Under the pieces are notes generated by a model. The model saw only the letters and a program-made list of their open reading frames with translations. It made no database searches and was not told where the DNA came from. A DNA stretch of 64,000 nt from Tatumella terrea (GTDB taxonomy: Bacteria; Pseudomonadota; Gammaproteobacteria; Enterobacterales; Enterobacteriaceae), in assembly GCF_039523755.1 (NCBI RefSeq), contig NZ_BAAAFX010000011.1:120604-184603 (forward strand). Reading direction: 5' to 3'. Within the stretch, counting starts at the first letter, position 1; the number at the start of each line of letters is the position of its first letter. Below are positions 15,162 to 23,773 of this stretch, piece after piece. The position numbers were made by a program, and so were the translations under genes.

Positions 15162-15767
15162 TTATTCTCCTTGCCTGTCAGAAACGCAACGTTGATATAG
15201 CCGGTAAGCCACCTGCCCTGCGACTTTTTCACGGTGCAGTCGCCAGCTGGCAGGCACCTCAGGGGGCGCATGTTCGGTCTCGCATTCGATATAAATCATG
15301 GCTTCTGCGGACAGCCAGCCTTTACTTTCCAGCAGAGTGAGGGTGTCACTCAGCAGGCCCTTACGGAAGGGCGGATCCACGAAGACGATATCGTACGGCT
15401 CTCCGGGGCTGTTCAGCCATTGTAATGTATTGCCCTGAACCACATGACCCTGTGTCGTTTTAAGGGTCTGCAGATTGGAGGTTAGCTGTCGGGCGACGGC
15501 AGGATCCAGTTCCAGCAATGTGACGTGGCTGGCATAACGGGAGAGGGCTTCAATACCCAGAGCGCCACTGCCTGCAAAACAATCCAGACAACGTGCCTGT
15601 GCCATCTCCGGGGCCAGCCAGTTAAACAGTGTCTCCCGAACCCGATCGGTCGTCGGGCGAAGCCCGGCACTGACCCGCACCGGCAGTTTTCTGCCGCGCC
15701 ATTGTCCGCCAATAATGCGTACCTGTCCGGCACTTGCCGGCCCCCGGGAATGTTTATTCATATTCAT
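15162..15767 (-). CDS. rsmD: 16S rRNA (guanine966-N2)-methyltransferase
   Basis: A 201-residue Rossmann-fold methyltransferase that modifies G966 of 16S rRNA. RIIGGQWRGRKLPV near the N-terminus, the SAM motif LDCFAGSGALGIEALSR (residues about 61-77) and the catalytic motif IV VFVDPPF (DPPF at 131-134) are all present. E. coli RsmD is 198 aa. A GTG one codon upstream is possible; ATG 15767 is better spaced from GAAGAG. It is divergent from ftsY across 237 nt and is followed closely by yhhL. Confidence 0.95.
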   Translation of the reverse strand: MNMNKHSRGPASAGQVRIIGGQWRGRKLPVRVSAGLRPTTDRVRETLFNWLAPEMAQARCLDCFAGSGALGIEALSRYASHVTLLELDPAVARQLTSNLQTLKTTQGHVVQGNTLQWLNSPGEPYDIVFVDPPFRKGLLSDTLTLLESKGWLSAEAMIYIECETEHAPPEVPASWRLHREKVAGQVAYRLYQRCVSDRQGE

Positions 15768-16004
15768 CACAACTCTTCATAATTTGTGGCTTAGTTTAGC
15801 GGGCACTGGCGTGATAAGAAACGGTAAAAAAGGGTGCTGTAATGCAATGCCTGGAAAATGATAGACTATCAGACCATGCGTTCGCGATACCTGACGGCAG
15901 CATAAAACTGGCAGGTATTTGATAAATTAAACAGAAGTCCCGAATATCTCTGTACGGAAGGGGTTCATCTTCCTGGTTCGGGCCGAAAGGAGTGTTGCTG
16001 CATA

Positions 16005-17597
16005 ATGGCAAAAGAAAAAAAACGGGGCTTTTTCTCCTGGCTGGGCTTTGGTCGTGATGAAGAGAAAAATGCAGAGCCTGAAGAACAACAAAAAGAAACA
16101 GCGGATGTGACCGCTGAACCAGGCGTCCCTGCAGAACCTGAACACGTACCGGACCTCCCGGCAAAGGAAGAGGCAGCCGGGGAGGATGAGAGCACACCGA
16201 AACCTGTGGCCGGGGAGCCTGCGGAGGCAACGCTTTCCCTGCCTGAGGCGGTAGACGAGCCCCGGGTGCATGACGCAGCGCCTGATGAGACTAAGGCCGT
16301 TCACGAGACAGAACCTGACAGGGCAGAGGTGCCGGAAAGCAAACCGCTGATCTCTGACGCCGATAAAGCGGCACTGTCTGAGCCGGTAGAACCGGAATTA
16401 CCGGGTACCATTATTGAACAACCGCAGTCGGTAGCGCCGGTCACTCAGAGTATTACCACTCCGGCGATTGAACGCGTGGAAGCCGAACAGCCGACCCCGG
16501 AAGCCGCCCCTGACATTCCGCCGGCGACGGAAACTAACGACGGGCAACTCGTTGAACAGCCGGAACTGATCGAAGACGTGCCGGAAACCCCGGCGGAATC
16601 GTCTAAGATTAGTCCGGAAGAGAGTGAAGAGACCGTTGCAGAAACAGGCATTATTACCGAGCAGGAACGACCTGCCCGTGAAGGTTTCTTTGCCCGTTTA
16701 AAACGCAGTCTGGTCAAAACACGACAGAACCTCGGTACCGGTTTTATCGGGTTGTTCCGCGGAAAAAAAATCGACGACGACCTGTTCGAAGAGCTTGAAG
16801 AACAACTACTTATCGCCGACGTTGGCGTTGATACTACCCGTAAAATTATCAGTAACCTCACCGCTCAGGCAAGCCGTAAACAGCTGCGCGATGCTGAAGC
16901 GCTGTATGGCATTCTGAAGCAGGAAATGTCTGCTATTCTGGATAAGGTCGAGCAACCGCTGGATATTGAAGGAAAAACACCGTTTGTTATTCTGATGGTC
17001 GGTGTCAATGGTGTGGGTAAAACTACCACTATCGGTAAGCTGGCTCGTCAGTATCAGTCGGAAGGAAAATCGGTCATGCTGGCCGCCGGGGATACTTTCC
17101 GTGCCGCCGCGGTAGAGCAGCTGGAAGTCTGGGGACAGCGTAACAACATTCCGGTCGTATCCCAGCATACCGGTGCGGATTCAGCATCGGTGATTTTTGA
17201 TGCCATTCAGGCCGCTAAATCCCGTGGTATTGATGTCCTGATTGCGGATACCGCAGGCCGGTTACAGAATAAATCGCACCTGATGGAAGAGCTGAAAAAG
17301 ATCACTCGTGTGATGAGTAAACTGGATGACAGTGCTCCGCATGAAGTGATGCTGACCATTGATGCCAGCACAGGGCAGAACGCCGTCAGCCAGACTAAGT
17401 TATTCCATGAAGCGGTAGGCCTGACCGGTATTACACTGACTAAGCTGGACGGTACAGCGAAAGGGGGAGTGATCTTCTCTGTGGCAGACCAGTTCGGTAT
17501 TCCTATCCGATTCATCGGTGTCGGAGAAAGCATCGATGATTTACGGCCATTTAAGGCCGGCGATTTTATAGAGGCATTGTTTGCCCGAGAGGACTAA
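16005..17597 (+). CDS. ftsY: Signal recognition particle receptor FtsY
   Basis: A 530-residue SRP receptor GTPase. Residues 1 to about 220 form a long acidic A domain rich in Glu, Pro and Ala, beginning MAKEKKRGFFSWLGFG; E. coli FtsY is 497 aa, so this A domain is longer. The N domain begins near GFFARLKRSLVKTRQNLG. In the G domain, G1 GVNGVGKTTT starts at residue 333, DTFRAAAVEQL follows, DTAGR is at 415 and TKLDG at 479. The protein receives ribosome-nascent-chain-SRP complexes at the membrane. It is first in an ftsY-ftsE-ftsX cluster with a 5-nt gap to ftsE. Confidence 0.98.
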   Translation: MAKEKKRGFFSWLGFGRDEEKNAEPEEQQKETADVTAEPGVPAEPEHVPDLPAKEEAAGEDESTPKPVAGEPAEATLSLPEAVDEPRVHDAAPDETKAVHETEPDRAEVPESKPLISDADKAALSEPVEPELPGTIIEQPQSVAPVTQSITTPAIERVEAEQPTPEAAPDIPPATETNDGQLVEQPELIEDVPETPAESSKISPEESEETVAETGIITEQERPAREGFFARLKRSLVKTRQNLGTGFIGLFRGKKIDDDLFEELEEQLLIADVGVDTTRKIISNLTAQASRKQLRDAEALYGILKQEMSAILDKVEQPLDIEGKTPFVILMVGVNGVGKTTTIGKLARQYQSEGKSVMLAAGDTFRAAAVEQLEVWGQRNNIPVVSQHTGADSASVIFDAIQAAKSRGIDVLIADTAGRLQNKSHLMEELKKITRVMSKLDDSAPHEVMLTIDASTGQNAVSQTKLFHEAVGLTGITLTKLDGTAKGGVIFSVADQFGIPIRFIGVGESIDDLRPFKAGDFIEALFARED

Positions 17598-17602
17598 TTT
17601 GG

Positions 17603-18265
17603 ATGATTCGCTTTGAAGAGGTCAGTAAAGCATATCTGGGAGGACGCCAGGCGCTTCAGGGCGTAGATTTTCATCTGCGTCAGGGAGAAATGGCGTTTCT
17701 GACCGGTCATTCCGGGGCAGGTAAGAGTACCTTACTCAAGCTTATCTGCGGGATCGAGCGCCCCAGTGCCGGACAAATCTGGTTTAGCGGACATAATATA
17801 ACGCGTTTACGCAACAGCGAGGTGCCGTTTCTGCGCCGTCAGATTGGCATGATCTTCCAGGATCACCATCTGCTAATGGACAGAACCGTGTATGACAACA
17901 TTGCTATCCCGTTAATTATCTCCGGTGCCAGCGGTGAAGATATTCGCCGCAGGGTCTCTGCGGCTCTGGATAAAGTTGGCCTGCTTGATAAAGCGAAGAG
18001 TTTCCCGATTCAGCTCTCCGGGGGTGAACAACAACGTGTCGGTATTGCCAGAGCCGTTGTCAATAAACCGGCATTATTGCTGGCGGATGAACCGACCGGT
18101 AACCTCGATCACGCATTATCGGAAGATATACTGCGCTTATTTGAAGAATTTAATCGCGTCGGTGTCACTGTCCTGATGGCAACTCATGATATGTCTCTTA
18201 TTTCCCGTAGGAATTATCGTGTTATGACCCTCAGTCAGGGACGATTACATGGGGGAGTGGCATGA
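17603..18265 (+). CDS. ftsE: Cell division ATP-binding protein FtsE
   Basis: A 220-residue ABC ATPase. Walker A GHSGAGKST (residues 35-43), Q-loop FQDHH, signature LSGGEQQRVGIAR (138-150), Walker B LLLADEPTGN (158-167) and the H-loop ATHD are all visible. With FtsX it forms a divisome complex that controls periplasmic amidase activation through EnvC rather than transporting a solute. Its stop overlaps the ftsX ATG by 4 nt. Length equals the usual 222 aa closely. Confidence 0.98.
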   Translation: MIRFEEVSKAYLGGRQALQGVDFHLRQGEMAFLTGHSGAGKSTLLKLICGIERPSAGQIWFSGHNITRLRNSEVPFLRRQIGMIFQDHHLLMDRTVYDNIAIPLIISGASGEDIRRRVSAALDKVGLLDKAKSFPIQLSGGEQQRVGIARAVVNKPALLLADEPTGNLDHALSEDILRLFEEFNRVGVTVLMATHDMSLISRRNYRVMTLSQGRLHGGVA

Positions 18266-19290
18266 AGTTTGGCAAGGGTAATCAGGTAAACCGCCGGGTT
18301 AAAAAAGCACCGGCCGCGGCCGCCCGGCCCCGGGCGAAGCCAAAACCTAAACGGGTGTCGAAAGAGAAAGCACTGCGCGGTGGCTGGCAGGAACAATGGC
18401 ACTATGCCTGGCGCGGAATGTTGTCCGATATGTTACGCCAGCCATTGGCCACCCTGTTGACGGTCACGGTTATTGCTATCTCACTGACGCTGCCGAGTGT
18501 GTGTTATATCGTGTGGAAGAACGTCGACCAGGCGGCGAACGAATGGTACCCGGCGCCGCAGCTGACGGTCTATTTGTCGAAAACACTGGATGATGATGCT
18601 GCGCAGAATGTGATTAATCAGCTGAAACAGACCGACGGTGTGGAACATGTTGATTATCTGAGTCGCGAAGAAGCCCTGAACGAGTTCCGTAACTGGTCCG
18701 GATTCGGCGGCGCAATGGATATGCTGGAGCAGAACCCCCTGCCGGCGGTGGCGATCATTACGCCAAAACTCAACTTCCAGAATTCAGACACCATGAATAC
18801 ATTGCGTGATCGGGTGGCGAAAGTGAGTGGTATTGACCAGGTACGTATGGATGATAGCTGGTTTGCCAGATTATCCGCCTTAACGGGTCTGGTCGGTCAG
18901 GTGGCACTGATGATTGGGTTACTGATGGTGGTGGCGGTGTTCCTCGTCATCGGTAATAGCGTCAGGCTCAGTATCTTTGCCCGCAGAGATACCATCAACG
19001 TACAGAAACTTCTCGGTGCGACGGATGGTTTTATCTTACGACCCTTTGTTTATGGCGGTGCCATGCTGGGCTTGTCCGGCGCCGTTGTTTCGCTGATCCT
19101 CTCCGAGATCCTGGTGTTCCGCCTTGAATCGGTTGTGTCTCATGTGGCGAGTGTCTTCAGTACGTCCTTTGATTTGAAAGGATTTTCATTCGACGAGGCC
19201 CTGCTGCTGCTGCTGGTGTCGGCCATTGTCGGCTGGATTGCCGCCTGGCTTGCGACGGCACAACATTTACGCCGTTTTACACCCCAGTAA
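18262..19290 (+). CDS. ftsX: Cell division protein FtsX
   Basis: A 342-residue membrane partner of FtsE. A basic, Ala/Pro-rich N-terminal tail (residues 1-35) precedes the first membrane segment (LATLLTVTVIAISLTLPSVCY), then a large periplasmic domain (about 85-210) that binds EnvC, then three further membrane segments. FARRDTINVQKLLGATDGFILRPF is the conserved FtsX block after TM2. E. coli FtsX is 352 aa. Translationally coupled to ftsE by a 4-nt overlap. Confidence 0.96.
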   Translation: MKFGKGNQVNRRVKKAPAAAARPRAKPKPKRVSKEKALRGGWQEQWHYAWRGMLSDMLRQPLATLLTVTVIAISLTLPSVCYIVWKNVDQAANEWYPAPQLTVYLSKTLDDDAAQNVINQLKQTDGVEHVDYLSREEALNEFRNWSGFGGAMDMLEQNPLPAVAIITPKLNFQNSDTMNTLRDRVAKVSGIDQVRMDDSWFARLSALTGLVGQVALMIGLLMVVAVFLVIGNSVRLSIFARRDTINVQKLLGATDGFILRPFVYGGAMLGLSGAVVSLILSEILVFRLESVVSHVASVFSTSFDLKGFSFDEALLLLLVSAIVGWIAAWLATAQHLRRFTPQ

Positions 19291-19405
19291 TCCGGAGAAA
19301 TGTTTTTTTGCTATACTTATCCTCTGTTGCCATGTGTCGGGGAGCAGAGGATAATTTCCCCGCTGTACCTCCGGTGTCCCGTCAGAACTATTCACATTAA
19401 AGAAT

Positions 19406-19432
19406 GAACCTGTGGATAACTTTAGTGTCTTA
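19406..19432 (+). promoter_or_regulatory. Sigma-E-type rpoH promoter with overlapping DnaA box
   Basis: GAACCT (19406-19411), a 16-nt spacer and TCTTA (19428-19432) resemble the E. coli rpoH P3 promoter (GAACTT/TCTGA), with one mismatch in each element. The spacer begins with TGTGGATAA (19411-19419), the reverse complement of the DnaA box TTATCCACA; the same arrangement exists in E. coli. It lies 111 nt upstream of the rpoH ATG. Sigma-70 promoter candidates (TTGCTATACTTATC) occur about 100 nt further upstream. Confidence 0.6.
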
Positions 19433-19542
19433 CTGATTAATAGCACGCATTGCTTTCGATCTTTAGACATGGCTGACATAATAAAGACGCCGGTTGTGGT
19501 AAGGATCAGGCAATATTTTTCAATAATTCTGAGAGGGTTTGA

Positions 19543-20400
19543 ATGACCAAAGAAATGCATGCTTTAGCTATTGCTCCTCTGGGTAATCTGGATGCATATA
19601 TCCGGGCCGCGAACGGCTGCCCGATGCTGACAGCCGACGAGGAAAAAGCGCTGGCTGAACGGCTGCATTACCAGGGCGATCTGGATGCAGCGAAAAAGCT
19701 GATCCTGTCACATCTGCGCTTTGTGGTTCATATTGCTCGTAATTATGCAGGTTATGGCCTGCCTCAGGCGGATCTTATTCAGGAAGGTAATATCGGCCTG
19801 ATGAAAGCGGTACGCCGTTTTAATCCGGAAGTGGGTGTGCGTCTGGTTTCCTTCGCAGTCCACTGGATCAAAGCAGAAATCCACGAATACGTGCTGCGCA
19901 ACTGGCGTATCGTGAAAGTGGCCACCACGAAAGCTCAGCGTAAACTGTTCTTTAACCTGCGTAAGACTAAACAGCGCCTCGGCTGGTTTAATCAGGATGA
20001 AGTCGAAATGGTTGCCCGTGAACTGGGCGTCAGCAGCAAAGATGTCCGTGAAATGGAATCACGGATGGCTGCCCAGGATATGACATTTGATCCGACGCCG
20101 GATGACGAAAGCAGCGAAGGGAAATCGATGGCCCCTATGCTGTATCTGCAGGATAAAGCGTCTGACTTTGCTGACGGCATTGAAGAAGATAACTGGGAAG
20201 CGCATGCGGCTGATAAGTTGAGCGATGCGATGCAGGGTCTGGATGAGCGTAGCCAGAATATCATCCGTGCCCGCTGGCTGGATGAAGACAGCAAAACAAC
20301 GTTGCAGGAACTGGCCGATCAGTATGGTGTTTCCGCAGAGCGTGTTCGCCAGCTGGAAAAGAATGCCATGAAAAAATTGCGGGTGGCTATCGAAGCCTGA
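19543..20400 (+). CDS. rpoH: RNA polymerase heat-shock sigma factor RpoH (sigma-32)
   Basis: A 285-residue sigma-70-family factor, one residue longer than E. coli sigma-32. Region 2 (LRFVVHIARNYAGYGLPQADLIQEGNIGLMKAVRRF, read in parts), the RpoH box QRKLFFNLR (residues about 132-140) that contacts core polymerase, and region 4 HTH (TLQELADQYGVSAERVRQLEKNAMKKLR) are intact. The 252-nt upstream region carries a sigma-E-like promoter and DnaA box. Translational thermosensing by mRNA structure within the first 200 nt is known for E. coli rpoH; conservation here is likely but not verified. A strong terminator follows. Confidence 0.98.
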   Translation: MTKEMHALAIAPLGNLDAYIRAANGCPMLTADEEKALAERLHYQGDLDAAKKLILSHLRFVVHIARNYAGYGLPQADLIQEGNIGLMKAVRRFNPEVGVRLVSFAVHWIKAEIHEYVLRNWRIVKVATTKAQRKLFFNLRKTKQRLGWFNQDEVEMVARELGVSSKDVREMESRMAAQDMTFDPTPDDESSEGKSMAPMLYLQDKASDFADGIEEDNWEAHAADKLSDAMQGLDERSQNIIRARWLDEDSKTTLQELADQYGVSAERVRQLEKNAMKKLRVAIEA

Positions 20401-20419
20401 TCCGGATAATTTTACAGAA

Positions 20420-20445
20420 GGGTGGCCTGGTGGCCGCCCTTTTTT
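20420..20445 (+). terminator. rpoH terminator
   Basis: GGGTGGCC-TGGT-GGCCGCCC stem (one U-G pair) followed by TTTTTT, 19 nt after the rpoH stop. Confidence 0.88.
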
Positions 20446-20517
20446 ATTGTCTGGTAGCCGGGGCAGCGCAATTGATCGAGCCTGATGTTTAACAGATTCC
20501 CCGTTCTGCCGGGAGTC

Positions 20518-20581
20518 CTGTCATTCTTTAGTCATATAACTGACATCTTTAATTAATTTTTCTGTCATTTTCCCGTGTCAT
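20518..20581 (+). promoter_or_regulatory. Pho-box array upstream of ugpB
   Basis: PhoB half-sites occur at strict 11-nt phase: CTGTCAT (20518-20524), TAGTCAT (20529-20535) and CTGACAT (20540-20546), then CTGTCAT two turns later (20562-20568), with a further TGTCAT at 20576-20581 slightly out of phase. PhoB binds 7-bp direct repeats spaced by 4 nt, so this region holds at least two Pho boxes. The array ends about 50 nt before the ugpB start, in line with phosphate-starvation control of the operon. Confidence 0.8.
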
Positions 20582-20630
20582 TTTAGCTCGCGAATCTCTT
20601 AGCGGACAGTTAATGCCACAGGATAAAACT

Positions 20631-21950
20631 ATGTCAGCAATAAAAATACGTCACTATGCAGCAGGGTTGTTACTGGCCTCCGGCCTGAGTAGTAATGCAT
20701 TTGCAGTCACTGAAATACCTTTCTGGCACTCCATGGACGGCGGGCTGGGGACAGAAGTCAACTCCCTGGCTCAGCGTTTTAACCAGCAACATCCTGACTA
20801 TAAAATTGTCCCTGTCTATAAAGGGAATTATGAACAAAGTCTGGCGGCAGGCATTGCGGCCGTGCGTGGCGGAAATGCGCCGGCCATATTACAGGTGTAT
20901 GAAGTCGGCACCGCAACCATGATGGCCTCCCACGCCATTAAACCGGTTTATCAGGTGTTCAAAGATGCCGGGATCCCGTTTGACGAAAAGCAGTTTGTAC
21001 CGACCATTGCCGGCTATTATTCCGAGGCGAAAACCGGGCAACTCCTCTCGGAACCGTTCAACAGTTCAACCCCGGTGCTCTATTACAACAAAGATGCTTT
21101 CAAAAAAGCGGGTCTGGATCCTGAAAAGCCGCCGGTGACCTGGCAGGAACTGGAAACAGATGCAGCGGCATTACGTAAGTCCGGAATGAATTGTGGCTAT
21201 GCGAGTGGATGGCAGGGCTGGATCCAGCTTGAAGAGTTCAGCGCCTGGCACGGTCTGCCTTTCGCTACAGAGAATAATGGCTTTGATGGCACCGACGCAA
21301 AACTGGTGTTTAACGGACCGGAGCAGATCCGTCATATTGAAATGCTGGAACAGATGAATAAAGCCGGGACGTTCACCTATTACGGTCGTAAGGATGAATC
21401 TACCGCGAAATTCTATAGTGGTGAATGTGGTATGACGACCGCTTCGTCTGCCTCTCTGGCCGATATTCGCCAGTACGCCAAATTTAACTTTGGTGTCGGC
21501 ATGCTGCCTTACGATGCAACAGACAAAAAAGCCCCGCAGAATGCCATGATCGGCGGAGCCAGCCTGTGGGTGATGCGCGGTCAGAGCGCTCAGACGTATA
21601 AGGGCGTGGCCGAATTCATGAAGTTCCTGGCCGAGCCTGCGATTGCGGCAGAATGGCATCAGAAAACCGGTTATCTGCCCGCCACAGAGGCGGCTTATGA
21701 CCTGACCCGCCAGCAGGGATTCTATAAACAGAATCCGGGCGAAGATATTGCCATGAAACAGATGCTGAATAAGCCGCCTCTGCCTTTCACTAAAGGCTTA
21801 CGTCTTGGCAATATGCCGCAAATCCGTACGGTCATTGATGAAGAGCTGGAAAGCGTCTGGACGGGCAAAGAAACCCCGAAAGTTGCGCTGGATAACGCGG
21901 TTAAACGTGGAAATCTGCTGCTGGAACGTTTCCGCCAGCAGGTTCAGTAA
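20631..21950 (+). CDS. ugpB: sn-Glycerol-3-phosphate ABC transporter, periplasmic binding protein
   Basis: A 439-residue solute-binding protein with a signal peptide (about 25 residues, cleavage near SNAFA|VTE). TEIPFWHSMDGGLG, VYEVGTATMMASHAIKPV, EPFNSSTPVLYYNKDAFKKAG and QKTGYLPATEAAYDLT match E. coli UgpB (438 aa). It binds G3P and glycerophosphodiesters in the periplasm. ATG 20613 would add six residues; ATG 20631 has AGGA at good spacing. First gene of ugpBAECQ, behind a Pho-box array; the 90-nt gap to ugpA contains alternative hairpins. Confidence 0.97.
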   Translation: MSAIKIRHYAAGLLLASGLSSNAFAVTEIPFWHSMDGGLGTEVNSLAQRFNQQHPDYKIVPVYKGNYEQSLAAGIAAVRGGNAPAILQVYEVGTATMMASHAIKPVYQVFKDAGIPFDEKQFVPTIAGYYSEAKTGQLLSEPFNSSTPVLYYNKDAFKKAGLDPEKPPVTWQELETDAAALRKSGMNCGYASGWQGWIQLEEFSAWHGLPFATENNGFDGTDAKLVFNGPEQIRHIEMLEQMNKAGTFTYYGRKDESTAKFYSGECGMTTASSASLADIRQYAKFNFGVGMLPYDATDKKAPQNAMIGGASLWVMRGQSAQTYKGVAEFMKFLAEPAIAAEWHQKTGYLPATEAAYDLTRQQGFYKQNPGEDIAMKQMLNKPPLPFTKGLRLGNMPQIRTVIDEELESVWTGKETPKVALDNAVKRGNLLLERFRQQVQ

Positions 21951-21954
21951 CCCC

Positions 21955-22012
21955 GGTATCAGCGATACCCTCTCAGGCCTCACCGTCAGGCGGGCCCGGG
22001 AGGGTAGCTTTT
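21955..22012 (+). terminator. Mutually exclusive hairpins between ugpB and ugpA
   Basis: Hairpin 1 is GGTATC-AGC-GATACC (21955-21969). Hairpin 2 pairs TACCCTC (21966-21972) with GAGGGTA (22000-22006), followed by GCTTTTAT. The two share bases 21966-21969, so only one can form. Hairpin 2 resembles a partial intercistronic terminator, which would keep ugpB mRNA in excess over the permease genes. Confidence 0.45.
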
Positions 22013-22040
22013 ATCGTCTTACCGCCTGAGGTCTTCGATT

Positions 22041-22928
22041 ATGTCATCTTCCCGCCCCGTATTTCATCAGCGCGTTCTGCCTTACCTGTTGCTGCTGCCA
22101 CAGCTGGCGGTCACGCTGATTTTCTTCATCTGGCCGGCCAGTGAAGCGCTATGGTATTCACTTGAAAATCTGGATCCCTTCGGATTTTCTTCCCGCTTTG
22201 TCGGGCTTGAAAACTTTTATGAACTGTTCCGGGATCCGTATTACCTGGACTCCTTCCGTACGACGATCATTTTCAGCGGTCTGGTGACGGGGATAGGCCT
22301 GGTCATTTCACTGCTATTTGCAGCGCTGGTAGATCATGTTCTGCGCCTGAAGAAGTTTTATCAGATGTTACTGCTGCTGCCCTATGCCGTCTCGCCGGCG
22401 ATAGCGGCCGTACTCTGGATGTTCCTGTTTAACCCCGGCATGGGGGTGCTAAGCCATGCGCTGCAATGGATGGGCTATAACTGGAATCATGCACAAAATA
22501 GTGGTCAGGCGATGGTTCTGGTTGTCCTGGCATCAGTCTGGCAGCAGTTAAGCTATAACTTTCTGTTTTTCTTCGCAGCATTACAGGCGATTCCCCGTTC
22601 TTTAGTCGAAGCCGCAGCGCTGGACGGCGCCGGGCCGGTACGCCGGTTTATCAATCTTTCTTTGCCATTGATCACCCCGGTAAGTTTCTTCCTGCTGGTC
22701 GTCAATCTGGTCTATGCCTTCTTTGATACTTTCCCGGTGATTGATGCGGCGACCCAGGGCGGTCCGGTGCAGTCCACCACGACCCTGATTTATAAAATTT
22801 ATCGTGAAGGTTTCACGGGGCTGGACCTGAGTGCCTCGGCGGCTCAGTCGGTGGTGTTAATGGTGATTGTCATTCTGCTGACGGTCGTTCAGTTCCGGTA
22901 TATTGAACGTAAGGTGCGCTACCAATGA
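22041..22928 (+). CDS. ugpA: sn-Glycerol-3-phosphate ABC transporter, permease UgpA
   Basis: A 295-residue MalF-type permease, equal in length to E. coli UgpA. Six membrane segments are visible, and the EAA loop that contacts the ATPase reads EAAALDGAGPVRRFINLSLPLITP when taken as two blocks around residue 195. VLWMFLFNPGMGVL is a further family block. It forms a heterodimer with UgpE, whose ATG overlaps its stop by 4 nt. Confidence 0.97.
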   Translation: MSSSRPVFHQRVLPYLLLLPQLAVTLIFFIWPASEALWYSLENLDPFGFSSRFVGLENFYELFRDPYYLDSFRTTIIFSGLVTGIGLVISLLFAALVDHVLRLKKFYQMLLLLPYAVSPAIAAVLWMFLFNPGMGVLSHALQWMGYNWNHAQNSGQAMVLVVLASVWQQLSYNFLFFFAALQAIPRSLVEAAALDGAGPVRRFINLSLPLITPVSFFLLVVNLVYAFFDTFPVIDAATQGGPVQSTTTLIYKIYREGFTGLDLSASAAQSVVLMVIVILLTVVQFRYIERKVRYQ

Positions 22929-23770
22929 TAGAAAATCGTCGTGGTCTCGATATCTTCAGTCACATCATGTTATGGCTGGGTATTCTGACCATTCTGTTCC
23001 CTGTTTATATCGCGGTGGTTGCTGCCAGCCTGGATAACCATGAGGTCTTCCAATCCCCGATATCGTTGCTGCCCGGCAGCCATCTCTGGCAAAACATTCA
23101 CACCATCTGGACGCAGGGCGTCAGTTCCGGTAGCCCGCCTATTGGCCATATGTTACTCAACAGTATGATTATGGCGTTAGGTATCACGGTCGGTAAAATT
23201 TCCATTTCGATCATCTCTGCGTTTGCGCTGGTCTGGTTTCGTTTTCCGCTGCGTCAGTTCTTTTTCTGGATGATCTTTATCACGCTGATGTTACCTGTCG
23301 AAGTCCGCATCTTCCCGACCGTGGAAGTGGTGTCACAGCTGCATATGCTCAACAGCTATAACGGGTTGATATTGCCGATGATGGCATCGGCCACGGCCAC
23401 GTTTTTGTTCCGGCAGTTCTTTCTGTCCTTACCGAATGAGCTGATTGAGGCTGCCCGTATTGATGGCGCCAGCCCGATGCGCTTCTTTTTTGACATTGTA
23501 TTGCCATTATCCAAAACCAATCTGGCAGCCCTGTTCGTGATTACCTTTATCTATGGCTGGAACCAGTATCTCTGGCCCTTGCTCATTACCAGTGATTCAC
23601 GGATGAGCACCGCTGTTGCAGGTATACGCGGAATGATTTCGCTGGGGGATGGCGTGACACAGTGGAACCTGGTGATGGCAGCGATGCTGCTGACCCTTAT
23701 TCCGCCGTTGCTCGTCGTGATTATTATGCAGCGTGCCTTTGTGAAAGGCCTGGTAGAAAGTGAGAAATAA
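22925..23770 (+). CDS. ugpE: sn-Glycerol-3-phosphate ABC transporter, permease UgpE
   Basis: A 281-residue MalG-type permease with six membrane segments, the same length as E. coli UgpE. The EAA loop EAARIDGASPMRFFFDIVLP lies near residues 177-196. GWNQYLWPLLIT and the C-terminal QRAFVKGLVESEK are typical. Overlaps ugpA by 4 nt and precedes ugpC by 3 nt. Confidence 0.97.
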   Translation: MIENRRGLDIFSHIMLWLGILTILFPVYIAVVAASLDNHEVFQSPISLLPGSHLWQNIHTIWTQGVSSGSPPIGHMLLNSMIMALGITVGKISISIISAFALVWFRFPLRQFFFWMIFITLMLPVEVRIFPTVEVVSQLHMLNSYNGLILPMMASATATFLFRQFFLSLPNELIEAARIDGASPMRFFFDIVLPLSKTNLAALFVITFIYGWNQYLWPLLITSDSRMSTAVAGIRGMISLGDGVTQWNLVMAAMLLTLIPPLLVVIIMQRAFVKGLVESEK

Positions 23771-23773
23771 GTT

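Noticed and set aside
15796..16304. Several long minus-strand frames over the ftsY start
   Set aside because: They are antisense to the acidic ftsY A domain and its promoter region and give Ser/Pro/Phe-rich junk without similarity.
19321..19362. Hairpins CCTCTG/CAGAGG and CGGGGA/TCCCCG after ftsX as a terminator
   Set aside because: The stems are short (6 bp), overlap each other and have no T-run; too weak to call.
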